Shown: positions 1 to 5,490, counted from the first letter of the stretch. The stretch is DNA of 7,070 nucleotides from Spirochaetota bacterium (GCA_028276145.1 JAPYWX010000079.1:1-7070); one strand, 5' to 3'. The notes: a model not told the origin generated them from the letters alone. Program-made: numbers and translations.

Positions 1-1
1 A

Positions 2-865
2 ACTCTTCAGATGATTCATGAGACTTTTGCTAGGTTAACAACTACATTCCTATCTGCTCAGCTTAGGCTCATAACTCAAATACATGTTGCTTCGGTTGAC
101 CAGTTGACTTATGAAGAGTTCTCAAGGAGTATTCCATCGCCTACTACTTTGGGCATCATAAACATGGACCCTCTAAAGGGTAATGCAATACTTGAGATTG
201 ATCCTACCTTGACATTTGCAATGATTGATAGGCTTTTTGGAGGTAAAGGTGAGACATTAAAAAATAACAGAGAGCTAACTGATATAGAAAGGTCTGTTGT
301 TGAGAGTATAATCGTTAGGATACTTTCGAACCTAAGGGAAGCATGGGCCAATGTTATAGACCTTAGACCTAGGTTGGGAAACATTGAGGTTAACCCGCAA
401 TTCGCTCAGCTCGTTCCGCCTACCGATATGGTAGTGCTAATAACCTTTGATACTAAGATTGGTGAAGTGGAAGGGATGATGAATTTCTGTATACCTTATG
501 TTACGATAGAGCCGATAATGCCAAAGCTTAGTGCTCAGTACTGGTATTCTGGTATAAAGAAGGTGATGACTAAGGAAAGCTTGGACCTCATAAAGGATAC
601 CTTAAGTAAGGTTTACCTTGATGTTAGCGTTATTGTTGGTAGTACAACGTTGACACTTAGAGATGTTAAAAACCTTAAAGTTGGTGATTTAATAAAGTTG
701 GATCAGAGTGTCAAGGACAATATGATACTTAAGGTGGAGAACAGAGAGAAATTTTACTGTAGGGCTGGAAAGGTTGGTAAGAAAGTGGCTGTCCAAATAA
801 TTGAACCTATAGAGAAACTCTCCGAAGATATATTAGAGTTAGTTTTGAGAGAGGTGGAGGATTAG
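2..865 (+). CDS. fliM: Flagellar motor switch protein FliM, 5'-truncated by window edge
   Basis: FliM is the C-ring protein that binds FliG and phosphorylated CheY to set flagellar rotation direction. The reading frame is already open at the first bases (T-L-Q before the Met at 11). The Met at 11 falls inside the conserved segment IHETFARLTTTFLSAQLR, so it is not the true start. About 50 N-terminal residues, including the usual CheY-binding EIDALL-type motif, should lie upstream. Counting from that Met, the middle domain contains the FliM signature VDQLTYEEFSRSIPSPT (about 29-45) and the FliG-contacting loop LFGGKGE (about 75-81). A SpoA/FliN-like C-terminal domain covers about 195-284. The stop at 863-865 is 4 nt before fliY, whose GGAGG ribosome site at 856-860 lies inside the end of fliM. 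The family assignment is secure; the true start is not visible. Confidence 0.95.
   Translation, partial: TLQMIHETFARLTTTFLSAQLRLITQIHVASVDQLTYEEFSRSIPSPTTLGIINMDPLKGNAILEIDPTLTFAMIDRLFGGKGETLKNNRELTDIERSVVESIIVRILSNLREAWANVIDLRPRLGNIEVNPQFAQLVPPTDMVVLITFDTKIGEVEGMMNFCIPYVTIEPIMPKLSAQYWYSGIKKVMTKESLDLIKDTLSKVYLDVSVIVGSTTLTLRDVKNLKVGDLIKLDQSVKDNMILKVENREKFYCRAGKVGKKVAVQIIEPIEKLSEDILELVLREVED
856..860 (+). promoter_or_regulatory. Ribosome binding site of fliY
   Basis: GGAGG ends 9 nt before the ATG at 870 and lies within the last codons of fliM. This supports translational linkage of the two switch genes. Confidence 0.8.
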
Positions 866-869
866 AAGT

Positions 870-1925
870 ATGTTTGGTGAAGGTAGTTTGTCTCAAGATG
901 AAATAGAGGCTTTACTCAGTGGTACTGAAGGCTTTAGCGGTGGGTTGGACTTCGGATTGACTAAGACTGTTGATACTGCCGAAGGTATGCTCACCGAAAT
1001 GGATAGAATTAACCTGACTGAGCTATTTAAAACAGTTATTCAAGCAAATTTGAATGTTTATAGAACTTTGACAGGTAAGGAGGCTTCTTATACTGGACTT
1101 GTTATAGATACTTTTGATAAGGCTAGATTTGCTAATGAGGTTGCGGGTGAGGTTGTTGATGCTAAGGTTATGATTTCCGGTAACATAACCGGGGAATTCC
1201 ATTTTGTTTTTCCGAAACAATCGGTTTTGATGATTACTAACCCGGCTCTTGGTGATGAGACTAATACAGATATAACAGAGTTGGTGATGACAACTTTTAG
1301 TGACATAGTTTCTCAAGTTGTTTCTAACACTGTAGCCGTAATTTCAGAGAATACGAATAAAACTTTAGCACCTGGGGTTCCTTCTGTCCAAAAAGTTCCA
1401 GGAGCGTCATATATCACCTTCCCAAACGTGCCAATGGTTTCTATATCATATACTTTGTCCGTTGGTTCTAAAAATGGTAAGGTTTATATTGTTTTCCCAC
1501 AGAGTACGGCTAAGCAGATAGTGATGGCGTACGTCTCTAGGAAAATGCCAGAGACGGCAAGAGGAGCCGGTAAGGAAATGGAGCAGATGGGGGGACCTTC
1601 TAGACTAGCAGTTAAGCCTGTTGAGTTTGCTCCTCTTGAGGAAGTGCCACCTGAGGCTGAGGGCCAACTTTCAATAATCCTTGATGTTCCAGTTCAAATA
1701 ACTGTCGAATTAGGTAGAACGAAAATGCTTGTAAAAGAAGTTTTGCAGTTAGGTGAAGGCTCAGTTGTTGAGTTGGATAAATTAGCAGGTGAGCCTGTTG
1801 ATATATTGGTGAATGGAAGGCTCATAGCCAAAGGTGAAGTCGTTGTGATTGAAGAAAACTTCGGCGTGAGAATAACAGAGATAGTTAATAACATAGACAG
1901 AATGTTCAAATATACCGAGAAATGA
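870..1925 (+). CDS. fliY: Flagellar motor switch protein FliY (CheC-like plus FliN/SpoA domain)
   Basis: This 351-residue protein is a FliN-type C-ring component with an extra middle domain, as in Treponema, Bacillus and Thermotoga FliY. Residues 7-16 (LSQDEIEALL) match the N-terminal CheY-P-binding motif shared by FliM and FliY. Residues about 38-220 look CheC-like, with two helices where CheC phosphatases carry ExxN. Here those positions read E51..K54 and D145..S148, so CheY-P phosphatase activity is doubtful. A proline- and glutamate-rich linker (about 245-265) leads to a SpoA/FliN domain at about 267-343 (VPVQITVELGRTKM, VELDKLAGEPVDILVNGRLI). The ATG at 870 follows GGAGG (856-860) by 9 nt, and the gene is surely co-transcribed with fliM. 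A terminator lies 45 nt past the stop, so this is probably the last gene of the flagellar transcript. Calling it FliN would also be acceptable. Confidence 0.92.
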   Translation: MFGEGSLSQDEIEALLSGTEGFSGGLDFGLTKTVDTAEGMLTEMDRINLTELFKTVIQANLNVYRTLTGKEASYTGLVIDTFDKARFANEVAGEVVDAKVMISGNITGEFHFVFPKQSVLMITNPALGDETNTDITELVMTTFSDIVSQVVSNTVAVISENTNKTLAPGVPSVQKVPGASYITFPNVPMVSISYTLSVGSKNGKVYIVFPQSTAKQIVMAYVSRKMPETARGAGKEMEQMGGPSRLAVKPVEFAPLEEVPPEAEGQLSIILDVPVQITVELGRTKMLVKEVLQLGEGSVVELDKLAGEPVDILVNGRLIAKGEVVVIEENFGVRITEIVNNIDRMFKYTEK

Positions 1926-1970
1926 TTATATTTTAATTCAGAAGTTTTAAATCTTTACTCTATAATGTTG

Positions 1971-1990
1971 GTGCTTCATAGCACTTTTTT
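1971..1990 (+). terminator. Intrinsic terminator after fliY
   Basis: GTGCT (1971-1975) and AGCAC (1980-1984) form a 5-bp stem with a TCAT loop, followed directly by six T residues (1985-1990). It lies 45 nt after the fliY stop. The stem is short, but stem plus T-run is the classic arrangement. The hairpin is also a single copy of the unit repeated four times after cdaR. Confidence 0.65.
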
Positions 1991-2008
1991 GCTTATAATA
2001 AGGTTGAA

Positions 2009-2026
2009 CGGGTGGGATTACTTAAA
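2009..2026 (+). repeat. G-rich 18-bp direct repeat, copy 1
   Basis: CGGGTGGGATTACTTAAA matches the copy at 2118-2135 at 16 of 18 positions. It stands out as GC-rich in AT-rich surroundings. Its function is unknown. Confidence 0.6.
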
Positions 2027-2029
2027 TTA

Positions 2030-2059
2030 GTGTTCTAAAGCACTTGTGCTTAATAGTAT
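2030..2059 (+). repeat. Two degenerate GTGCT/AGCAC hairpin units in tandem
   Basis: GTGTTCTAAAGCAC (2030-2043) and GTGCTTAATAGTAT (2046-2059) each match the unit GTGCTTNNTAGCAC with a few changes. Their starts are 16 nt apart, close to the 17-nt period of the array after cdaR. The junction also forms its own palindrome, AAGCAC-TT-GTGCTT (2038-2051). Confidence 0.55.
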
Positions 2060-2077
2060 TTCTAAACATTTTGAGAG

Positions 2078-2102
2078 TGCAGAGAGGCTCTGCCTCTCTG
2101 CA
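2078..2102 (+). repeat. Perfect 11-bp-stem hairpin with GAGGC/GCCTC core
   Basis: TGCAGAGAGGC (2078-2088), loop TCT, then GCCTCTCTGCA (2092-2102) form an uninterrupted inverted repeat. No T-run follows on the + strand (the next bases are TAAAATAAG), so it is not a standard terminator. The core GAGGC-N3-GCCTC recurs twice at 5413-5440. Confidence 0.8.
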
Positions 2103-2117
2103 TAAAATAAGAGTGGG

Positions 2118-2135
2118 CGGGTGGGACTACTAAAA
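2118..2135 (+). repeat. G-rich 18-bp direct repeat, copy 2
   Basis: CGGGTGGGACTACTAAAA is the second copy, 109 bp downstream of the first. The two differences are T/C at position 10 and T/A at position 15. Its function is unknown. Confidence 0.6.
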
Positions 2136-2148
2136 GTAAGTAGCTAAA

Positions 2149-2166
2149 TAACACCTATAAGGTGCT
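2149..2166 (+). repeat. Imperfect inverted repeat TAACACC/GGTGCTA
   Basis: TAACACC, a short ATAA spacer and GGTGCTA can pair, with one G-T type pair. It contains another GTGCT half-unit and lies just upstream of the terminator-like hairpin at 2172. It is weak on its own and is listed because it belongs to the same family of small palindromes. Confidence 0.4.
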
Positions 2167-2171
2167 ATTAG

Positions 2172-2198
2172 AATCTATACTTTTTGTGTAGATTTTTT
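2172..2198 (+). terminator. Terminator-like hairpin upstream of the TPR gene
   Basis: AATCTATAC (2172-2180), loop TTTTT, and GTGTAGATT (2186-2194) form a 9-bp stem with one G-U pair. The downstream arm runs into a T-run (2193-2198). It would stop leftover read-through from the flagellar side just before the promoter at 2207-2215. Confidence 0.6.
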
Positions 2199-2206
2199 GA
2201 ATTTCC

Positions 2207-2215
2207 TGATATAAT
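2207..2215 (+). promoter_or_regulatory. Extended -10 promoter for the TPR-cdaA-cdaR operon
   Basis: TGATATAAT is a perfect TGn-TATAAT extended -10 element. No good -35 box is seen at 17 bp, which extended -10 promoters do not strictly require. Transcription would start near 2222, leaving only about 10 nt before the ATG at 2232, and no Shine-Dalgarno sequence is visible there. Translation may therefore use a very short leader. Confidence 0.5.
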
Positions 2216-2231
2216 CACTGATAATTTTGTT

Positions 2232-3893
2232 ATGCTTAAGAGGATTGTTTTAAAGGTTATTTTTGTTCTTGTTCTTTTTAGGTTTGTTTATTCTGTTGAT
2301 TTCTGGAGTTTTAAGCCTTTTGTTGGTAGCGTCTTCAATGGTCCGTTGGAAGAAAAACTTTTTTATGAATACAAAAACACAGGTAAGATTAATGATTTGT
2401 CAAGTTTTGTTATTTTGGCTTCCGGTGTTCAAGAGAATAAAGTTGGGTACTATAAGAATATTATTAATAATGTTGCTCTAGACATTGCTAACGGATTAAA
2501 AGATAAAAAATTATCTAGATATGATACTGCCAAGTATGTTTTTGACTACTTACACAAAAATGTTTTCAAATCTTACAAACTTGATGCTGTTAGGATTAGT
2601 GATGTTTTGGATAGAGGGGATTACAATTGTGCAAGCTCAACAGGTGTTTATAATGTTTTTCTCTATAGTTTTGGTTTCCAACCAAAAGTAATAATTCTGC
2701 CCGATCATGTTTTTACAGTTTTCTATATTGATTCTTATAAGGTTGAAGTAGAAACAACTACAAAGTATGGATTTGATGTTGTTAGAAATCCTGAGGGACT
2801 TAAGGAATTCGCTAGGTTGACATCCTTTTCTTATGTTCCTGAAGGTAAAGGAAAGAGGATAGAGGCAGGAGATGAGGGGTTAATCTCTGTGCTTTACGCT
2901 GACCAGGTTTTGATTTATAAGGATATCAAAAATTATGAAGAGATACTGAAGGCGTCAATAAAGGCACTCATGCTGATGCCTAATTTAAATGTTGCTTATA
3001 CTAACCTAAGAAGTGCATATATTGGCTTACTTGGTAAATACAATGACCTCAAGGACTTTGACACGATGGTAAAAATAGCTAAAGAAGCTTTAACTATTTT
3101 CCCTAATGATAGTGATATAGAAGATTCAATTGGGGTGGCTTATTATAATAGCGTTTTCTTGAGAATTAGTCAAGGTGATTTTCCCGGAGCTTTCCAGAGA
3201 ATTGTTTATATCAAAAACAATGATTCTACGTATTATGATAAGGTTAAAGATTTGGTAGGATTACTTATTCAACAGTGGGGGGTTAGCTATATTTCTAAAG
3301 AAGATTATGAAGGTGTCTTCAATGTCATTAATAAAGGATTAATGATTGATACCAACAAGACATACTACGCTTCTATCAATCTCTCTTATGAGGCTGCTAA
3401 GAGGTTGCTAGCTAATTCTAAGTATGATTTAGCTGTTATGTTTCATAAAAAGTTAATAGAGATTTTCCCTACTGGTAAGGAGTTAATTAATAATCTTGGG
3501 TATGTTTATAATGTTTGGGGTGTTTCCTTAATGAACGATGGTAACCTTGAGGATGCTTCTTTTGTTTTTGATAGGGCTCTTAAAGATTTGCCTAATGATT
3601 CGTCTTTGAAGCAAAACGCTTCTATTGTTTACGCAAAGTTAGCTGTGAGAATGTTTGAGAAAAAGCAATATGATATTGCTATCAGTAATATAAGTAGAGC
3701 TTATGAACTTAATCCTTCTCGTAACCTTGATGATGTTAGACTAAAGATTTATATTGAGTGGGTTAGGTTTCTGGCTTTGACTGAAGAGAATTTTGTTCTT
3801 GCTAAGAAAGTATGTGATGAGGCTTTGAAAATATACCCTAAGGATTTTGAGCTTTTAAAATTGCATAATTATATAGTGAACAAATTAAAATAA
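2232..3893 (+). CDS. Exported transglutaminase-like protein with TPR repeats
   Basis: This is a 553-residue protein from the ATG at 2232. A TTG start at 2184 is open in frame but lies inside a terminator-like hairpin and would precede the signal peptide. Residues 1-21 (MLKRIVLKVIFVLVLFRFVYS) form a signal peptide or N-terminal anchor, with likely cleavage before VDFWSF. Residues about 95-180 resemble a transglutaminase/cysteine-protease-like fold: GDYNCASSTGVYNVFLY gives a candidate nucleophile C133, LPDHVFTVFY gives H159, and VEVETT places E172 or E174 where the third residue, usually Asp, is expected. Residues about 230-553 are helical repeats of TPR type, for example AKEALTIFPNDSDIEDSIG and DNGLEDASFVFDRAL-like stretches ending in the typical xxxPxD turn. 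It likely acts in the periplasm or envelope on a protein or peptide substrate that cannot be named. Its stop lies 2 nt before cdaA, so the two are almost certainly in one operon. Confidence 0.75.
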   Translation: MLKRIVLKVIFVLVLFRFVYSVDFWSFKPFVGSVFNGPLEEKLFYEYKNTGKINDLSSFVILASGVQENKVGYYKNIINNVALDIANGLKDKKLSRYDTAKYVFDYLHKNVFKSYKLDAVRISDVLDRGDYNCASSTGVYNVFLYSFGFQPKVIILPDHVFTVFYIDSYKVEVETTTKYGFDVVRNPEGLKEFARLTSFSYVPEGKGKRIEAGDEGLISVLYADQVLIYKDIKNYEEILKASIKALMLMPNLNVAYTNLRSAYIGLLGKYNDLKDFDTMVKIAKEALTIFPNDSDIEDSIGVAYYNSVFLRISQGDFPGAFQRIVYIKNNDSTYYDKVKDLVGLLIQQWGVSYISKEDYEGVFNVINKGLMIDTNKTYYASINLSYEAAKRLLANSKYDLAVMFHKKLIEIFPTGKELINNLGYVYNVWGVSLMNDGNLEDASFVFDRALKDLPNDSSLKQNASIVYAKLAVRMFEKKQYDIAISNISRAYELNPSRNLDDVRLKIYIEWVRFLALTEENFVLAKKVCDEALKIYPKDFELLKLHNYIVNKLK

Positions 3894-3895
3894 AG

Positions 3896-4687
3896 GTGGT
3901 GAGTGGATGGAATACAGTTTTTTCGGTTATAGTTTCAGTAATAGAGATAGGGGTTTTGTGGTTTATTATATACAAAACTGCTTTGCTAATAAAAAGGACA
4001 AAATCTGTTGTATTAGTAAATGGTATTTTAGCTTTCATAGTGATAGGTGTTATTGCTAAGGTTGCTAATTTTGAGGTTTTGTCTTGGATTTTTGATAGTG
4101 TTGTGAATTATTCTTTGATAATTCTTGTTATTCTTTTCAGGGATGAGATAAGGGATTTGCTCATTCATGTTGGTTCAATAAGGATAGTGGCTTCTAAGAA
4201 AGAAGAAAAAAAGGTTTATGCTCATGATATCAAGGAGTTACTAGAAGCACTTGATTATTTATCTAGCACCAAGACTGGTGCTATAATTGTTTTTGAAAGG
4301 AACATTCCCTTGGGTAATTATATAGATACCGGTGTGCCGATTAATTCACTTATAAGCAAAGATAAGGTAATAAGTATTTTCTCTAAAAGTTCATCTTTGC
4401 ACGATGGGGCTTTGATAATACGAGGTAGGAAGATGGTAGCTGCTGCTTGTATATTGCCTATTGGTGTTTTGCCTCCTGAGTTTACAGAAAAGAAAATTGG
4501 TAAAAAGTTAGGTACAAGGCACAGAGCTGCTTATGGAATATCCAGAGAGACTGACGCTATAGCTATAGTTGTCTCTGAGGAAACAGGAAAGATTTCTTTA
4601 TGCCTGGATTTTTACTTTGATTATGATGTTGACTTGGAGGTTATAGAGGATGTCCTTGAGAAGTACTTTGAAGAATTTGGTAGATAA
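3896..4687 (+). CDS. cdaA: Diadenylate cyclase CdaA (c-di-AMP synthase)
   Basis: CdaA condenses two ATP molecules into cyclic di-AMP at the cytoplasmic membrane. At 263 residues it is close to the usual family length. The N-terminal third has three hydrophobic segments (about 8-30, 37-56 and 62-81), with the family pattern KRTKSVVLVNGILAF and VILFRDEIRDLL. The catalytic DAC domain covers about 108-245. It carries the DGA motif at 170-172 (SSLHDGALII), GTRHRAA at 206-212 with the RHR triad, and SEETGKISL at 227-235. All key residues are present, so it should be active. The start is uncertain: GTG at 3896 or 3899 is the only upstream in-frame choice and overlaps the strong ribosome site AAGGTGGTGA, while the well-placed ATG at 3907 is out of frame. 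Re-initiation after the upstream stop (3891-3893) is likely. The next gene overlaps its end by 38 nt. Confidence 0.95.
   Translation: MVSGWNTVFSVIVSVIEIGVLWFIIYKTALLIKRTKSVVLVNGILAFIVIGVIAKVANFEVLSWIFDSVVNYSLIILVILFRDEIRDLLIHVGSIRIVASKKEEKKVYAHDIKELLEALDYLSSTKTGAIIVFERNIPLGNYIDTGVPINSLISKDKVISIFSKSSSLHDGALIIRGRKMVAAACILPIGVLPPEFTEKKIGKKLGTRHRAAYGISRETDAIAIVVSEETGKISLCLDFYFDYDVDLEVIEDVLEKYFEEFGR
4636..4640 (+). promoter_or_regulatory. Ribosome binding site of cdaR inside cdaA
   Basis: GGAGG lies 9 nt before the ATG at 4650 and decides that start over any later one. The resulting 38-nt overlap with cdaA suggests coupled translation of cyclase and regulator. Confidence 0.75.
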
Positions 4688-5276
4688 GGTATTTGAGAAT
4701 TGGGAAGTCAAATTGATATCTCTTTTGATTGCTGTAGGTTTGTGGTTTTATATAAAGAATTTGAATATCAGTGAATACGAAGTTTACATACCTGTTTACT
4801 ACGCTAATTTGCCTTCAAATTGTGTTATAATAAATTCTAACGAGATACCTAAATATGTTTCACTCAAGATTAATAGCTCTAGAAAAGGTTTTTTTGATAG
4901 TTCAAAAATAAAAGATGAAAACATTGTTGCTATTGTTGATTTATCAAAAAACGTGAAAGATGGTAATTACAAAGTTACCTTGTCAAAGCCTTTGCCTTCA
5001 GATAACTTAACATACTCAATTAACCCTTCGGAAATATATGTTAATATTGATGTTGTGACAAATAGGTTGGTCAAAGTTATACCTAATGATAGTAATTATG
5101 TTTCAATACCTAGCGAAGTTTTTGTTTACTTCCCTTCTAAAATGTCTAATAAGGTTAGTAATGTTTTTGTTAATGTACAGGAAACTGCCAAGGAGTTCTT
5201 TGAGGTACAACTGCCATCTAACGAATTAATTAGATACGAACCTAGTATAGTCTATTTGTCTAATACCAATTTTTAG
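4650..5276 (+). CDS. cdaR: YbbR-domain membrane protein, CdaR-like
   Basis: This 208-residue protein has a short cytoplasmic N-terminus, one membrane segment at about 21-36 (KLISLLIAVGLWFYIKN) and an extracytoplasmic remainder. Residues about 44-136 fit a YbbR domain (VYIPVYYANLPSNCVI, then VAIVDLSKNVKDGNYKV and PSEIYVNIDVV). Residues about 137-205 look like a second, shorter one. YbbR proteins encoded beside cdaA (CdaR) bind and modulate the cyclase from outside the membrane. This one is short compared with the multi-repeat CdaR of Firmicutes. The ATG at 4650 has GGAGG 9 nt upstream (4636-4640) and lies within cdaA, so translation of the two is probably coupled. The usual third partner, glmM, does not follow. 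The gene ends exactly where a tandem hairpin array begins. Confidence 0.82.
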   Translation: MSLRSTLKNLVDKVFENWEVKLISLLIAVGLWFYIKNLNISEYEVYIPVYYANLPSNCVIINSNEIPKYVSLKINSSRKGFFDSSKIKDENIVAIVDLSKNVKDGNYKVTLSKPLPSDNLTYSINPSEIYVNIDVVTNRLVKVIPNDSNYVSIPSEVFVYFPSKMSNKVSNVFVNVQETAKEFFEVQLPSNELIRYEPSIVYLSNTNF

Positions 5277-5341
5277 GTGCTTGTTAGCACGGTGTGCTTA
5301 TTAGCACAAGGTGCTTAAATAGCACGGTGTGCCTTAGGCAC
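5277..5341 (+). repeat. Four tandem 17-18-bp hairpin units after cdaR
   Basis: Units start at 5277, 5294, 5311 and 5329. The hairpins read GTGCTTGTTAGCAC, GTGCTTATTAGCAC, GTGCTTAAATAGCAC and GTGCCTTAGGCAC, separated by 3-4 nt linkers such as GGT and AAG. Each is a 5-bp stem with a 3-5-nt loop. In unit 4 both arms changed together (GTGCC/GGCAC), keeping the pairing. The array begins on the base after the cdaR stop codon. TTTCTT after the last unit could give weak termination. Confidence 0.9.
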
Positions 5342-5362
5342 TTTCTTACAAAGGTTTGAGGT

Positions 5363-5408
5363 AGGCATCAGCCCCCCTTAAAGTCCTTAGGTTGGGTGAT
5401 TATAGCCT
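5363..5408 (+). other. Possible structured RNA element
   Basis: AGGCATCA (5363-5370) can pair with TGAT (5397-5400) and GCCT (5405-5408) with a TATA bulge. Inside, CCC (5372-5374) pairs with GGG (5394-5396) and CCT (5376-5378) with AGG (5389-5391). This nested pairing suggests a folded transcript segment. It matches no riboswitch I recognise, and chance pairing is possible. Confidence 0.35.
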
Positions 5409-5412
5409 TTAG

Positions 5413-5440
5413 GAGGCAAGCCTCTAAGAGGCTAAGCCTC
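5413..5440 (+). repeat. Two tandem GAGGC/GCCTC hairpin units
   Basis: GAGGC-AA-GCCTC (5413-5424) and GAGGC-TAA-GCCTC (5428-5440) start 15 nt apart. The same core is inside the perfect hairpin at 2078-2102. The arms of neighbouring units can also pair with each other, giving alternative folds. Confidence 0.8.
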
Positions 5441-5461
5441 TTTAGAATAAGTTGTTCATAG

Positions 5462-5490
5462 AAAACAACATCTTTAGATGTTGTTTTTTT
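5462..5490 (+). terminator. Strong intrinsic terminator of the cdaA-cdaR operon
   Basis: AACAACATC (5464-5472), loop TTTA, and GATGTTGTT (5477-5485) form a perfect 9-bp stem, extendable by two A-T pairs, and run into seven T residues (5484-5490). It lies about 190 nt after the cdaR stop. GTTGTT at 5451-5456 could pair instead with AACAAC (5464-5469) and compete with it. Confidence 0.88.

Larger units (their letters stand above)
1926..2231 (+). other. Repeat-rich intergenic region between fliY and the next operon
   Basis: No convincing gene is seen in these roughly 300 bases. The region holds a terminator (1971-1990), degenerate GTGCT/AGCAC hairpin units (2030-2059), two copies of an 18-bp G-rich repeat (2009-2026 and 2118-2135) and a perfect 11-bp-stem hairpin (2078-2102). 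It also holds an imperfect inverted repeat (about 2149-2166), a second terminator-like hairpin (2172-2198) and an extended -10 promoter (2207-2215). The start of the next gene at 2232 follows directly. The density of short palindromes resembles the intergenic region after cdaR. Confidence 0.75.

Noticed and set aside
1023..1909. Open minus-strand frames inside fliY, and similar ones inside fliM, the cdaA start region and the last gene
   Set aside because: They lie antisense to well-supported genes and show no recognisable domains or sensible ribosome sites. Their composition is what the complementary strand of these genes would give.
1961..1966. TATAAT before the fliY terminator as a promoter
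   Set aside because: No matching -35 is seen and the transcript would meet the terminator at once. Such matches are common by chance in AT-rich DNA.
2184..2231. TTG start that would lengthen the TPR protein by 16 residues
   Set aside because: It lies inside a terminator-like hairpin, upstream of the predicted -10, and would put a non-signal segment in front of a good signal peptide.
2263..2481. Second + frame of 72 codons beginning with a hydrophobic stretch
   Set aside because: It overlaps the signal peptide and N-terminus of the TPR gene in another frame. The hydrophobicity comes from the T-rich DNA.
3907..4059. 50-codon reading from the well-placed ATG at 3907
   Set aside because: The peptide has no recognisable features and runs against the conserved CdaA membrane region in the correct frame. 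It is noted only as an oddity of the cdaA start.
5277..5341. CRISPR array
   Set aside because: The units are 17-18 bp, palindromic and separated by only 3-4 nt. There are no spacers of CRISPR length and no cas genes.
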